IMG/VR virus record: IMGVR_UViG_3300029955_000079
Coordinates: 1-36,367 of that record
Strand: one strand, 5' to 3'
DNA: 36,367 nt
Origin: a virus
Part shown: in pieces, positions 14,279-22,276 of the stretch
Numbering within the stretch: position 1 is the stretch's first letter
Layout: each line of letters starts with the position of its first letter
Made by a program: the position numbers and the translations under genes
The notes under the pieces: generated by a model
The model's database searches: none
Told to the model about the DNA's origin: nothing
What the model saw: only the letters and a program-made list of their open reading frames with translations

Positions 14279-14378
14279 GCTCACGTTATCTTGACGGAAC
14301 CATTTTGAAGGAGTAGGTTCTTGTCATGCAGTTAGGCCATTCGGGGTGGCTGCGAAAAAAAAATTGGAGATTTGTGCA

Positions 14379-14594
14379 ATGAATTATATCGTGATTGGCG
14401 GCGCTAACCAAGAATTGGTAGGAACCTTCAAGGATTTTATCGATGCTTGCGACATCGCCATCAACCTGAATTCCGAGGATGGATTTCTTTATACCGTCTG
14501 GGAAAGCCAGAAGGCTTGGACGACAGGGATGCTCGATAACAAGGTCGTCTACCACAATTTTCAAAATGTGAATGTCGCCGTCAAGTCGGCCTGA
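14379..14594 (+). CDS. hypothetical protein, 71 aa
   Basis: ATG 14379 with TTGGAG 9 bases upstream. Alpha/beta pattern: NYIVIGGANQELVGTFKDF then FLYTVWESQKAW. Not recognised. A weak promoter (TTGACG-17-TAGGTT, 14291-14319) and a bulged leader hairpin (GCAG...CTGC, 14325-14353) precede it, so it is probably its own transcription unit. Confidence 0.65.
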   Translation: MNYIVIGGANQELVGTFKDFIDACDIAINLNSEDGFLYTVWESQKAWTTGMLDNKVVYHNFQNVNVAVKSA

Positions 14595-14620
14595 TTTTCT
14601 TACGATGTCGAGGAAGGGGG

Positions 14621-14649
14621 TTTACAAACCCTCTTTTTTCGGCTATAGT
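14621..14649 (+). promoter_or_regulatory. sigma70-type promoter of pnuC-nadR
   Basis: TTTACA at 14621, 17-base spacer, TATAGT at 14644; pnuC starts 40 bases on. Confidence 0.7.
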
Positions 14650-14688
14650 CTTAGAAGTATAATAATGAAACGAATGAAAGGATATTAA

Positions 14689-15375
14689 ATGTTTTGGAAA
14701 AATCAAGGTATTTCTATCGTCTGTGGTCTGATTGCTACGGCAATCTCTTATGAGACTGCTCTCTTCTTTGGATGGATTCCGAGCGTAAATCCGCTGGAGG
14801 CATTTTCTGTATTCACTTCTTATTGGTGTACATTCCTGTGCGTCTTTCAGTCTCGGTGGAATTATCCGATTGGAGCAATTTCCGTCGCCGCTCTCTGTCT
14901 TCTGTTTTATCAATCGAATCTTCTGTCTTCGATGGCTCTACAGGTCTACTTGTTTCCGACTTTGTTATATGGCTGGTTTCGATGGAAGCCCGATGCCGAC
15001 ACTCGCCCGGTAACTTTTATCGAAGCCAAGTGGTGGCCGGTTTATATCGTTTTGACAGCAGGCGTCGGTCTGGCCTGTATGGAAGCGAATAATTATTTTG
15101 GTGGCACAAATGCCGCATGGGATACTTCAATTCTTGTTCTTTCAATTTTGGCTCAGTTCATGCTGGACAATAAGAAAATCGAAAATTGGATTCTCTGGAT
15201 TGCCGTTGACATCATTTCGGTGTTTGTTTACTGGAATGAAGACCTGAAGATTCTTTCCATCCAGATGGGTTTCTTCATTCTTAATGCTATCTGGGCTCTA
15301 TATCTCTGGTGGAAGTCGATGAAGACTCCTTCGATTACCGCCGCCGTTCAGAAGTTTGAAATTGTAAATCATTAA
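14689..15375 (+). CDS. pnuC: PnuC nicotinamide riboside transporter
   Basis: 228 residues, about seven membrane helices. Facilitated diffusion of nicotinamide riboside, with trapping by downstream phosphorylation. The PnuC signature is visible: QSRWNYPIGAISVAALCLLFY, then LQVYLFPTLLYGWFRW (helices with W, N, Q lining the substrate path), and later KKIENWILWIAVDIISVF. AAAGGA precedes ATG. It lies 11 bases before nadR, and the pair forms a complete NAD salvage route from the periplasm. Confidence 0.9.
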   Translation: MFWKNQGISIVCGLIATAISYETALFFGWIPSVNPLEAFSVFTSYWCTFLCVFQSRWNYPIGAISVAALCLLFYQSNLLSSMALQVYLFPTLLYGWFRWKPDADTRPVTFIEAKWWPVYIVLTAGVGLACMEANNYFGGTNAAWDTSILVLSILAQFMLDNKKIENWILWIAVDIISVFVYWNEDLKILSIQMGFFILNAIWALYLWWKSMKTPSITAAVQKFEIVNH

Positions 15376-15386
15376 GGATTAAAAAC

Positions 15387-16436
15387 ATGCGACGTGGCAT
15401 CATCGTGATGACGGCTCTTCCTCCGACCAACGGTCATAAGGCATTGATTCAGTTTGGTCTTGATTTTTTTGAGACCGAGGGATATGATTACACGTTGCAT
15501 GTTCTCATCAACTCTCGTAGTTTCGAGCCGATGGATGGTTGGGTTCGTTATCTGGCCTTGAAGAATGAATTTCAGAATTATTATGATTCCTGTAATCTCA
15601 TTTTTCATTTAAATCAGAATGATGACGTTCCTCAAAATCCACCAGATCATCCTGACTTTTGGAACTTCTGGTGTGAGATGATCGAAGATGAAACAGGCGT
15701 GACTAAGTTTGATTTTCTCTTTGCCTCAGAAAATTATGGGATCGAACTATCAAAGGTTATCGGCGCAAGCTTCATTCCCTTTGATATTGATCGAGTCATC
15801 AATGCGTCAAAGGCGACGCATCTCAGAGACAATCCGTTGTCTAATTTTGATGATTTAGTTCCTTCTCTTCGACGGAAGTATGGTGTCGTGGCCACATTTT
15901 TTGGACAAGAGTCTGTGGGCAAATCCACCATGACTAGGGCCGTATTTAATTGGGGGTCTTTCGATAGTACAAGAGTTCCAGAATGGGCTCGTGGTTATCT
16001 TGAGGCTGTCGGTCCTGAAATTACTGATGAGAAGATGTTAAACATTGTCTATGGACAATTTGCTTCTCAGACGGTGGCGCGAGAGAAATTAACTCCATTC
16101 ATTCTTCAAGATACGGACTTGCTTTCCACGATTGGATACTATAAACTGTGGAAAGGTTCATGGCCTAAGATTTGTGAAACCCTATTTAAAGTTTCTAAAT
16201 CTGACATTTATTTTCTGATGAATGATAGTATACCTTTCGAGCCGGATCAACTCCGTTATGGCGGTGATAAGCGTGAGACGGATATGAAATTCTGGCGAGA
16301 CCTTCTCGTTGAATATGACTGTAAATTTCATGAGGTTAAGGCCACCAGCCCTCTTTTACAACTCGCAGAGGTAGAAAATATTCTCCTTGAAGAGTTTAAT
16401 AAGAAGGCCGACTTCAAGGAGTTTACACGCGAATAA
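15387..16436 (+). CDS. nadR: NadR-type NMN adenylyltransferase / NR kinase
   Basis: 349 residues, two enzymes in one. Residues 1-160 are the nucleotidyltransferase half: TALPPTNGH is the (H/T)xGH nucleotide motif, and NASKATHLRDNP the closing ISxTxxR-like motif. Residues 165-349 are the ribosylnicotinamide kinase half: P-loop G173-QESVGKST, VPEWARGYLE (family 'EyaRgYl'), LQDTDLLST and a PDQLRYGGDKR lid. Together they turn NR into NMN and NMN into NAD. The N-terminal repressor helix-turn-helix of enterobacterial NadR is absent. The 3' end overlaps a tRNA-proximal AATAAATA. Confidence 0.9.
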   Translation: MRRGIIVMTALPPTNGHKALIQFGLDFFETEGYDYTLHVLINSRSFEPMDGWVRYLALKNEFQNYYDSCNLIFHLNQNDDVPQNPPDHPDFWNFWCEMIEDETGVTKFDFLFASENYGIELSKVIGASFIPFDIDRVINASKATHLRDNPLSNFDDLVPSLRRKYGVVATFFGQESVGKSTMTRAVFNWGSFDSTRVPEWARGYLEAVGPEITDEKMLNIVYGQFASQTVAREKLTPFILQDTDLLSTIGYYKLWKGSWPKICETLFKVSKSDIYFLMNDSIPFEPDQLRYGGDKRETDMKFWRDLLVEYDCKFHEVKATSPLLQLAEVENILLEEFNKKADFKEFTRE

Positions 16437-16445
16437 ATATTTAAT

Positions 16446-16527
16446 ACCCTCGTAACCAGTTCGGTCTTCTAAGCCGTTATCTGTAGTGGAGTTGCAAACG
16501 CTGGTTCGAATCCAGCCGAGGGTGCCA
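16446..16527 (+). tRNA. aberrant tRNA, anticodon uncertain
   Basis: Perfect acceptor ACCCTCG/CGAGGGT, discriminator G, encoded CCA and perfect T-arm GCTGG-TTCGAAT-CCAGC. The middle does not fold canonically. One reading gives CGGT-CTTCTAA-GCCG (TCT, Arg) plus a variable arm TGTAG/TTGCA but no D-arm; another pairs TAAC/GTTA around that hairpin and uses TGTA-GTGGAGT-TGCA (GGA, Ser). AATAAATA ends 6 bases upstream. A tRNA-like RNA or a decaying tRNA is possible. Confidence 0.55.
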
Positions 16528-16545
16528 ATTTTGAAGGAAATTTAC

Positions 16546-16908
16546 ATGGAAATCAGAACAAAATATGCCATAGGACATGTCTTCTATGTGGCCCGTTCCT
16601 ATAGAAGAACTAAGCAAATTAAACAGAGAATTGGTGACGTGGAGTGGGTATCGGAACAGATTTATTATGAACCTGTCGTCAGGCAGAAGATTATCGTCGG
16701 TTTAGAAGTCAGTATGTTCGGTAAATATCCGTATACTAATGATTATAACGTCGCCAAGAGCGTCAAATATTACGTGGAGGATATTGATCATGCCGGTGGG
16801 GATTACGTTCCTCGCCTGACCGACGAAGAGCAAATTACAACTTACTCCTATGAAGATGCGCTGACTCTCGCCCGAGAATATGCCGCCAACATGAAAGAAT
16901 TGTTTTGA
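16546..16908 (+). CDS. hypothetical protein, 120 aa
   Basis: ATG 16546 with AAGGAA upstream; the longer ORF runs back through the tRNA and is rejected. Beta-rich N-terminus (YAIGHVFYVARSYRRTKQI), helical C-terminus (SYEDALTLAREYAAN). Not recognised. Stop overlaps the next TTG start (TTTTGA). Confidence 0.65.
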   Translation: MEIRTKYAIGHVFYVARSYRRTKQIKQRIGDVEWVSEQIYYEPVVRQKIIVGLEVSMFGKYPYTNDYNVAKSVKYYVEDIDHAGGDYVPRLTDEEQITTYSYEDALTLAREYAANMKELF

Positions 16909-17141
16909 ACAAGTTCGAATTTGATATCGAGGCCTTCCGCGCCAAGGTGGAGGCCCTTTGTGAAAAAAACATCGACTTCATAGATTCAATCTTGACAATC
17001 TGTGAGAAAGATGGTATTGAATTAGACACGATAGTTCCCATTCTCAAAAAAGACCCCGAGTTCAAGAGCAGGCTCTTCATCGTGGCCGAGAAGATGAACT
17101 TCATCAAGAAAACTCCCAAGCTTCCAAAGGATTTCGAATGA
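16905..17141 (+). CDS. 33: gp33-like late-transcription coactivator
   Basis: 78 residues. Pattern FDIEAFRAKVEALCEKNIDF, then IDSILTICEKDGIELDTIVP, KSRLFIVAEKMNF and LPKDFE matches the small gp33-type coactivator of marine and alphaproteobacterial T4-like phages ('Y.DAi...ce...ie.e...lik..lk.kl...A..LN.lk'). In T4, gp33 links RNA polymerase and the sliding clamp to late promoters. The ATAAATA boxes here imply such a system. It is immediately upstream of gp32, near where T4 also places late-transcription genes. TTG start overlaps the previous stop. Confidence 0.68.
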   Translation: MNKFEFDIEAFRAKVEALCEKNIDFIDSILTICEKDGIELDTIVPILKKDPEFKSRLFIVAEKMNFIKKTPKLPKDFE

Positions 17142-17413
17142 GTGATCGGCCTCTTAAAGAATATGATTTAGATGATCTTATCGATGAGCTAGAATATAGA
17201 AAATATGATTTCTTCGAAGATTTATCTGATGATGACCTTGAAGAGGAATGTGCCGATAGAGGGATAAGGCTCGAATCAGAAATGGTGGATTATGAACCAG
17301 AATTTAGAAGACTCCAAAAGCTTGTCTATGAGGCCTATATGATGTCAATTGAATTTAATTACTGTCCAGATCGGCTATATAAGTTTATCGAAAATAATTT
17401 CAGATTTGCTTAG
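17138..17413 (+). CDS. acidic hypothetical protein, 91 aa
   Basis: ATGA overlap with gp33-like gene. Very acidic (DLDDLIDELEYRKYDFFEDL, SDDDLEEECADRG), helical. Not recognised; the charge suits a nucleic-acid mimic or polymerase-binding factor, which is only a guess. Confidence 0.65.
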   Translation: MSDRPLKEYDLDDLIDELEYRKYDFFEDLSDDDLEEECADRGIRLESEMVDYEPEFRRLQKLVYEAYMMSIEFNYCPDRLYKFIENNFRFA

Positions 17414-17441
17414 AATTTGCTGGTATTTTCGATAGAAATGT

Positions 17442-17449
17442 GATAAATA
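17442..17449 (+). promoter_or_regulatory. late-promoter-like motif GATAAATA
   Basis: 62 bases upstream of the gp32 start; would give a leader of roughly 57 bases. Confidence 0.4.
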
Positions 17450-17453
17450 GAAG

Positions 17454-17506
17454 TAGGGATAATCCCTGATCACATCATCACAAAGATCACAACATCACAG
17501 GAGAAA
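17454..17506 (+). promoter_or_regulatory. candidate gp32 translational operator
   Basis: A small hairpin (AGGGA-TAA-TCCCT, 17455-17467) followed by about 35 bases with four ATCACA-type repeats and almost no pairing, ending at the AGGAG site of gene 32. T4 gp32 shuts off its own translation by binding cooperatively from a 5' structure across an unstructured repeat region; this layout is the same in outline. Confidence 0.45.
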
Positions 17507-17511
17507 ATAAG

Positions 17512-18480
17512 TTGAGTTTTAAAGACCTAAAGAAAAATCGTCAAGAGAGTTTCAAGAAGCTAGAAGAAGACGTTACCAAGCTGGAAAAGAAGACATTTGA
17601 GTCTGATCCAAACGAATGGTATCCTAGTGTAGACAAGAACGGCAACGGGTTTGCTGTTGGTCGTTTCCTTCCCCGTATCACACCAGACGATCTGGATTTC
17701 GCCCGTTGGTGGAGCCACGAGTTTCAGGACAAGACCACTTCTAAGTGGTATATCGAAAACTGCCTGTTCACATTGGACGAGGGTGCCGATCCTGTCATGG
17801 AATTCAATAAGAAGCTTTGGAACTCGGTTCCCGGCGCGAATGACGACAAGGTGGCCAAGACCCATCCTAACCGTCAGCAGGCCACGCACCAATCCCGCAA
17901 GATTCATTATGTCGCTAACTTCTATGTCATCGAAGATAGTGTGCATCCTGAAAACAACGGTCGGGTTGTCAAGTTCAAGTTCGGCAAGTGGGCGATGGAT
18001 AAGATTGAGGCTGTCATGTTCCCGAAGTTTGCCGGGAAGAAGAAGATCAATCCTTTCGACCTGTGGGATGGTGCCAACTTTCGCATCGAAATTATTTCGG
18101 AGCGTAAGGACGGTCGGATGCAACGGAGCTATAATACTTCTTCGTTCGATCCTCCCGGACCATTGGCTCCCGATGAAGAGCTAGAGAAGATTTACGAGCA
18201 ATATAAAACTTGGTCGATCAAATCCTATCTGGAACCCAAGAACTTCAAGCCTTACGCCGACCTGAAGAAGCGTTTGGATGACGTTGTTGGCTTTGATACT
18301 GCCCTATGGAATGGTAAGAACCTTACCTCTTCTCAGGCGGCTTCCGAACCGGCTCGGTCATTCGCCACGGCGGAACCAAAATCCTCTGCGTCTATTCAGA
18401 AGGAATCTGTATCTGACCAGACTGATGAATTTTTCTCCAGCCTGAAAAAGAATACAGTCGAGGACGACATCCCCTTTTAA
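17512..18480 (+). CDS. 32: gp32 single-stranded DNA-binding protein
   Basis: 322 residues (T4 301). Coats single-stranded DNA in replication and recombination with UvsY and the primase. N-terminal basic LAST-like segment (FKDLKKNRQESFKKLEE), an OB-type core (RKIHYVANFYVIEDS, VVKFKFGKWAMDKI), a flexible Ser/Ala-rich stretch and the acidic tip VEDDIPF used for partner binding. Only one Cys is present in the whole protein (ENCLFTLDEGADP), so the T4 zinc site (His plus three Cys) is not intact. TTG start with AGGAG 8 bases before. Confidence 0.92.
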   Translation: MSFKDLKKNRQESFKKLEEDVTKLEKKTFESDPNEWYPSVDKNGNGFAVGRFLPRITPDDLDFARWWSHEFQDKTTSKWYIENCLFTLDEGADPVMEFNKKLWNSVPGANDDKVAKTHPNRQQATHQSRKIHYVANFYVIEDSVHPENNGRVVKFKFGKWAMDKIEAVMFPKFAGKKKINPFDLWDGANFRIEIISERKDGRMQRSYNTSSFDPPGPLAPDEELEKIYEQYKTWSIKSYLEPKNFKPYADLKKRLDDVVGFDTALWNGKNLTSSQAASEPARSFATAEPKSSASIQKESVSDQTDEFFSSLKKNTVEDDIPF

Positions 18481-18510
18481 TTTGACACCTAATCATCCTA
18501 CGAAAAAGAT

Positions 18511-18536
18511 AAAGGGGGGCTTCGGCTCCCCTTTTT
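18511..18536. terminator. terminator between convergent genes
   Basis: AAAGGGGGGC-TTCG-GCTCCCCTTTTT, UUCG tetraloop. T-rich on both exits, so it can serve gp32 and the minus-strand holin gene. Confidence 0.88.
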
Positions 18537-18537
18537 A

Positions 18538-18975
18538 TTATCCTTTGGGTATACCTCGGTGTGGTGCCTGTAACACGGTTTTAGGGTCCACTGGCGGGTT
18601 TAGCGGCATATTGGGGGATGGTTGCTGCTCCATCTGTGAACCGCCTCCATAGCCTCCGTAACCACCACCAAAGTTAGAATAATCCGGCATGTTCCTTATC
18701 TGCTCCACCATCTGGCGACTCTGGCCCCATGTCGCCACGCCAATAACAGCCAACATGGATATGTGAAATATTCCACCACCTTGAAGTGTGATCGGAGCCC
18801 ATGCGATGATGGGGTATTTAAAGTATGCCAGAATGACGACGTTGGTGATAGGCGCTATCAAAAAATCAAACGCTATGATGGTGAGATATAACCATGCCGC
18901 AAAGAGATGCCATTGTTTGAACCAAGTTTCTTTTAAAAGTTGCGACTGAATCGAGTCGTCGGGATCATATTCCAT
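18538..18975 (-). CDS. putative holin (GTA-type three-helix family)
   Basis: 145 residues from ATG 18975 (AAGGACC upstream). Three hydrophobic helices follow an amphipathic start: WHLFAAWLYLTIIAFDFLIA, NVVILAYFKYPIIAW and GGGIFHISMLAVIGVAT, then a Gly/Tyr/Gln-rich tail. Length, helix count and 'AWlYL....DF...P' match the 3-TM holins of alphaproteobacterial phages and gene-transfer agents. Role: inner-membrane hole formation at lysis. It is divergent from the hydrolase gene, with mirrored late motifs 37 bases from each ATG. Confidence 0.72.
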   Translation of the reverse strand: MEYDPDDSIQSQLLKETWFKQWHLFAAWLYLTIIAFDFLIAPITNVVILAYFKYPIIAWAPITLQGGGIFHISMLAVIGVATWGQSRQMVEQIRNMPDYSNFGGGYGGYGGGSQMEQQPSPNMPLNPPVDPKTVLQAPHRGIPKG

Positions 18976-18990
18976 GGCCTTTGGTCCTTG

Positions 18991-18998
18991 AATAAATA
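18991..18998 (+). promoter_or_regulatory. late-promoter-like motif AATAAATA
   Basis: 37 bases before the hydrolase ATG at 19036. Confidence 0.5.
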
Positions 18999-19012
18999 TT
19001 AAAAGTATCAGA

Positions 19013-19020
19013 TATTTATT
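19013..19020 (-). promoter_or_regulatory. late-promoter-like motif AATAAATA
   Basis: 37 bases before the holin ATG at 18975, crossing the plus-strand motif's transcript. Confidence 0.5.
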
Positions 19021-19035
19021 TTTTTCAGGGATTCC

Positions 19036-22000
19036 ATGGCACAAGAACAAGAACAAGAACAAGAACAAGCAGCAGAAAGTACCTTCAGAACTTTATTGGC
19101 CGATAGCGCCAGATATCTCACACATGCGGCGTTTCCACAGATCATGGCGCTGCAAGATTTGGTTTCTAGCTACAAGAAGAAGGCCGACGAAGAAATCAAA
19201 GAACTGAAGGATGAAGTTCGTCAGGAACGTAGGAAGAAAAGTAGTAATAGTACAGACGACGAAGACGTTGTGAATACGCTTGAACTTGGTTTTGAACAAA
19301 TAAATCAGCATAATGTGACCCATGGTGTTCTTCTTGACTCCATGCTGACCGAAAACAGAAAAACTAACTCTCTGCTTGAAAGATTAGTTTTGGGTGGTGG
19401 AGGTTCTGGCGGTGGCGGTGGCGGTGGAGGTTCAGGTGGCGGCGGGGGTTTTGGAGACCTTGCCAAGGATGGGATGGAAATCAAGGCCGTTCAATGGGGA
19501 AGTAAACTTCTAGGAAGTCTTAAGGGATTTTTGAGTGAAGGTCTGATGGGCGGAGGTTTGGCTGCTGGTCTGATAGGCGGAGGTTTGGCTGCTGCTCTTA
19601 ATTGGGGAAACAAAGGAGAAATTCATACTCTTTTGAGTGGAGGTCATGAAAATGACAGTTCAAAAGACCTAAAGGATTATTATAATAGTCTTCAGTCGCA
19701 GAAATTACAGGCCGGTGTGAAGGAAGACGACTCTAATCTTGCAATACAGCGTGAAGCACTCATGAAGATTGTTCAGAAGCTTGATGAGATGGACAAGAGC
19801 GGAAAGCATAATCCTGCCGTCGATAAACGTAAGGAAGAGATTCAAAAAGAAATTGATGATCTGAGTAAGGACAAGGCCCAGAAGGAAAGCCAGATCAAGG
19901 CGCTTCAGAGTGGTGATATTATACAGACACCACAACAGCAGATTGCCGCCACGAGAAGTACCGGCCAAGTAGCCCTTCCTGTCGGTGGAGGCGTCGATTC
20001 TGTGTCTCCTGATCAAACACAACCAACATTCGGCCAGACCGTCGATGCTCAGAGAAACCAAGGCGCGGCTGATATTCTTGGAAGAAAGCTTGGTGGTGAT
20101 CACACAATAACACAAGGTTCGGGCGGCGGTTCTGGTGGTGGTGATCACACAATAACACAAGGTTCGGGCGGCGGTTCTGGTGGTGGTGGTCATATTGGTG
20201 GTGCTGGTGCCGCTATTGGTGATAAACTCACAAAGCATCTGATGGAAAAATATGGTCTGACCAGAGAACAGGCGACTGGTCCCGTTGGTGTGATGGGTTA
20301 TGAAAGTGGTAATTTTAAAACTCTACAAGAAATTGGTCATTCTGGAACTGGATCGGGATATGGATACGCACAGTGGACAGGACCACGTAGAACTGCATTT
20401 CTTGAATGGTCAAAGGAACATAAGTTAAATCCTTCCAGTTATGAAGCCAATGAAGGATTTATGGATCATGAATTAGAAACAACGTATAAACATGTAATTC
20501 CTCATATAAAGAATGAATCTACCGCCAGAGGTTCGGCACATTCTTGGGAAACACATTTTGAAGGAATGAGAGAAGGTGGTCCCGGTGTTCCTGCATTTGA
20601 AAAACATATGCAGAGAGCCCAAGATTACTATGATCAGGGTATGGGTACTCCCGGATTTAAGGGCGGGGGAAGTATTGGAAACGAATCTGGTGGCGGTTCT
20701 GGTGGTGGGGTGAACGATTTAAAGACATCGGATCAGGTCTTAGACCACGTAAAGGCCATGCGTGATAAAGGATTAATAACGGATGATGAGTGTGTTTCTT
20801 TGGCGATGGCAAGTGTTGGCGTCAGAAAAGGGTCGGGCCAAGACGGATCAAATGTTCATCAATGGACATTTAAAAAAGGTGAAAATGCCTTCGATAAGGA
20901 TTTGCCTATTGGAACACCTGTTTCCACACATTTAAATAGAGATGGGTCGGAATCCGACAAATATGCTGGTGGGGGAGGGGGGACACGCCATGCTCATTTA
21001 GACCATGCAGGAACTATTGCGGGATATAGAATTAATCCTGCTACAGGTGCAAGAGAAATGGGTATTGTTGAACAATTTCATAATATAAGAGAAAAAATGG
21101 GAGTAAACGAAAGACTTCATTGGCTTCCTAGGGATGGTTTTGGTGAATCCGCAGGCAAGAATTATTCTCCAATAAGAGATAGTCAGGGTAATCCATTAAA
21201 TGGAAATCAAAATCCATTATATCGACAGGAACACCCTGAGCATTATGATCAAACTCCTGCCGAAGCTTCACATCCTTCCATCGTTGCTGCCGCTCAAAAT
21301 ATTGCCTACTCTGTAGGTAAAGTTCTTGAACAACATACTGATGGTGTCAACGGCATGATGGGCCGTGACGACTCAGGATTTGATGGCGACAAACGATTTG
21401 GTCAGATGAGAAATCGTGGTCATGATCTTCATGCTGACATGCATGGAAGATTTGGTGGTTCCAATCCTATGGCCGGTGATGCAGGCATGATGGGCCGTAT
21501 GGGTATTCAACCAACAGACGATCAGAGAGAAGCTGCCGAAATAAAGGCCAATGCCAATAGATGGAAAGAAAATCATGATCCTCGTTTTAACATGCATGGA
21601 AGATTAGGCGGTTTCAATTCTCGGGATAGTGATGCAGGCATGATGGGTCGTAATGATTCTATGTTTGATAATAACAGAATTATGGAAATGAAGAATAGAG
21701 CGGGTGGTCTTCAGCCAAGAGACGATGACGAAAAAGAAGCTATTGAAATAAAGGCCAATGCCGAGAGATGGCAACATAAGTTAATCGATCCTAAGATGCT
21801 GGGAAGAGGAAGACCTAATTCTATGGACAACATGAAAGGCCGTGATGACGCCTTTTATGATGGAAGTCTGGACAACATGCGAGGTCGTAAAGACGCCGGT
21901 TATGATGGAAGTAGAATGGACAACATGAAAGGTCGAAGTGACGCCGGTTATGATGGAAGTAAATTGATGGATTCTAACTTCTACAAGTCAGAAGACACCG

Positions 22001-22266
22001 ACCTAGATTCATTGATTCAAAAGCCAGACCTTATAAACTACGCAGCCCAGATTAATCAGACGGCTATCAACAAGGATGCCTCTAAACCTAATGAGAAACC
22101 TCAAGACGCCATGCAAAAACTCTTTACAGAACTAAAATCTCATGATAAAGATGGTGCCAAGGATATCAAAAAGGAGAAGCATGAGGCCGGTCCTGTGTCT
22201 CCACCCGATGAACGAATTAAAAAACTGTTCACAAATTACGGTGGTATAGGCCACGGTCCACAGTAA
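19036..22266 (+). CDS. 1076-aa virion-type peptidoglycan hydrolase with two catalytic domains
   Basis: Order: Gln-Glu repeat (3-11) and coiled coil (about 40-115); Gly/Ser linker (about 119-145); hydrophobic Gly-rich stretch (about 160-195); charged helical region; duplicated linker (about 353-381); tail-lysozyme domain (about 385-540) with GVMGYESGNF (candidate catalytic E423) and GYGYAQWTGPRR, as in Phage_lysozyme2; a second domain (about 560-712) with C586 (DDECVSLAM), LPIGTPVSTHL and H652/654/657, like CHAP/BPSL0067-type amidases; then a repetitive Gly-Arg-Asp tail ending with three MKGRxDAGYDGS-like units. Probably a tail or baseplate protein that digests the wall at infection. No signal peptide. 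The membrane-like stretch could also mark a tape-measure-like role. Confidence 0.78.
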   Translation: MAQEQEQEQEQAAESTFRTLLADSARYLTHAAFPQIMALQDLVSSYKKKADEEIKELKDEVRQERRKKSSNSTDDEDVVNTLELGFEQINQHNVTHGVLLDSMLTENRKTNSLLERLVLGGGGSGGGGGGGGSGGGGGFGDLAKDGMEIKAVQWGSKLLGSLKGFLSEGLMGGGLAAGLIGGGLAAALNWGNKGEIHTLLSGGHENDSSKDLKDYYNSLQSQKLQAGVKEDDSNLAIQREALMKIVQKLDEMDKSGKHNPAVDKRKEEIQKEIDDLSKDKAQKESQIKALQSGDIIQTPQQQIAATRSTGQVALPVGGGVDSVSPDQTQPTFGQTVDAQRNQGAADILGRKLGGDHTITQGSGGGSGGGDHTITQGSGGGSGGGGHIGGAGAAIGDKLTKHLMEKYGLTREQATGPVGVMGYESGNFKTLQEIGHSGTGSGYGYAQWTGPRRTAFLEWSKEHKLNPSSYEANEGFMDHELETTYKHVIPHIKNESTARGSAHSWETHFEGMREGGPGVPAFEKHMQRAQDYYDQGMGTPGFKGGGSIGNESGGGSGGGVNDLKTSDQVLDHVKAMRDKGLITDDECVSLAMASVGVRKGSGQDGSNVHQWTFKKGENAFDKDLPIGTPVSTHLNRDGSESDKYAGGGGGTRHAHLDHAGTIAGYRINPATGAREMGIVEQFHNIREKMGVNERLHWLPRDGFGESAGKNYSPIRDSQGNPLNGNQNPLYRQEHPEHYDQTPAEASHPSIVAAAQNIAYSVGKVLEQHTDGVNGMMGRDDSGFDGDKRFGQMRNRGHDLHADMHGRFGGSNPMAGDAGMMGRMGIQPTDDQREAAEIKANANRWKENHDPRFNMHGRLGGFNSRDSDAGMMGRNDSMFDNNRIMEMKNRAGGLQPRDDDEKEAIEIKANAERWQHKLIDPKMLGRGRPNSMDNMKGRDDAFYDGSLDNMRGRKDAGYDGSRMDNMKGRSDAGYDGSKLMDSNFYKSEDTDLDSLIQKPDLINYAAQINQTAINKDASKPNEKPQDAMQKLFTELKSHDKDGAKDIKKEKHEAGPVSPPDERIKKLFTNYGGIGHGPQ
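19042..19069 (+). repeat. hexanucleotide repeat (CAAGAA)n
   Basis: About 4.7 copies of CAAGAA at the start of the hydrolase gene, encoding (Gln-Glu)n; copy changes keep the frame. Confidence 0.85.
20092..20178 (+). repeat. 42-base direct repeat in linker
   Basis: Identical 42-base copies at 20092-20133 and 20137-20178, encoding GGDHTITQGSGGGS twice between the coiled-coil region and the lysozyme domain. Confidence 0.9.
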
Positions 22267-22276
22267 GGATTTATTT

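Noticed and set aside
20092-20178. Direct repeats considered as CRISPR or att site
   Set aside because: Two abutting coding copies in a Gly/Ser linker; no spacers, in frame.
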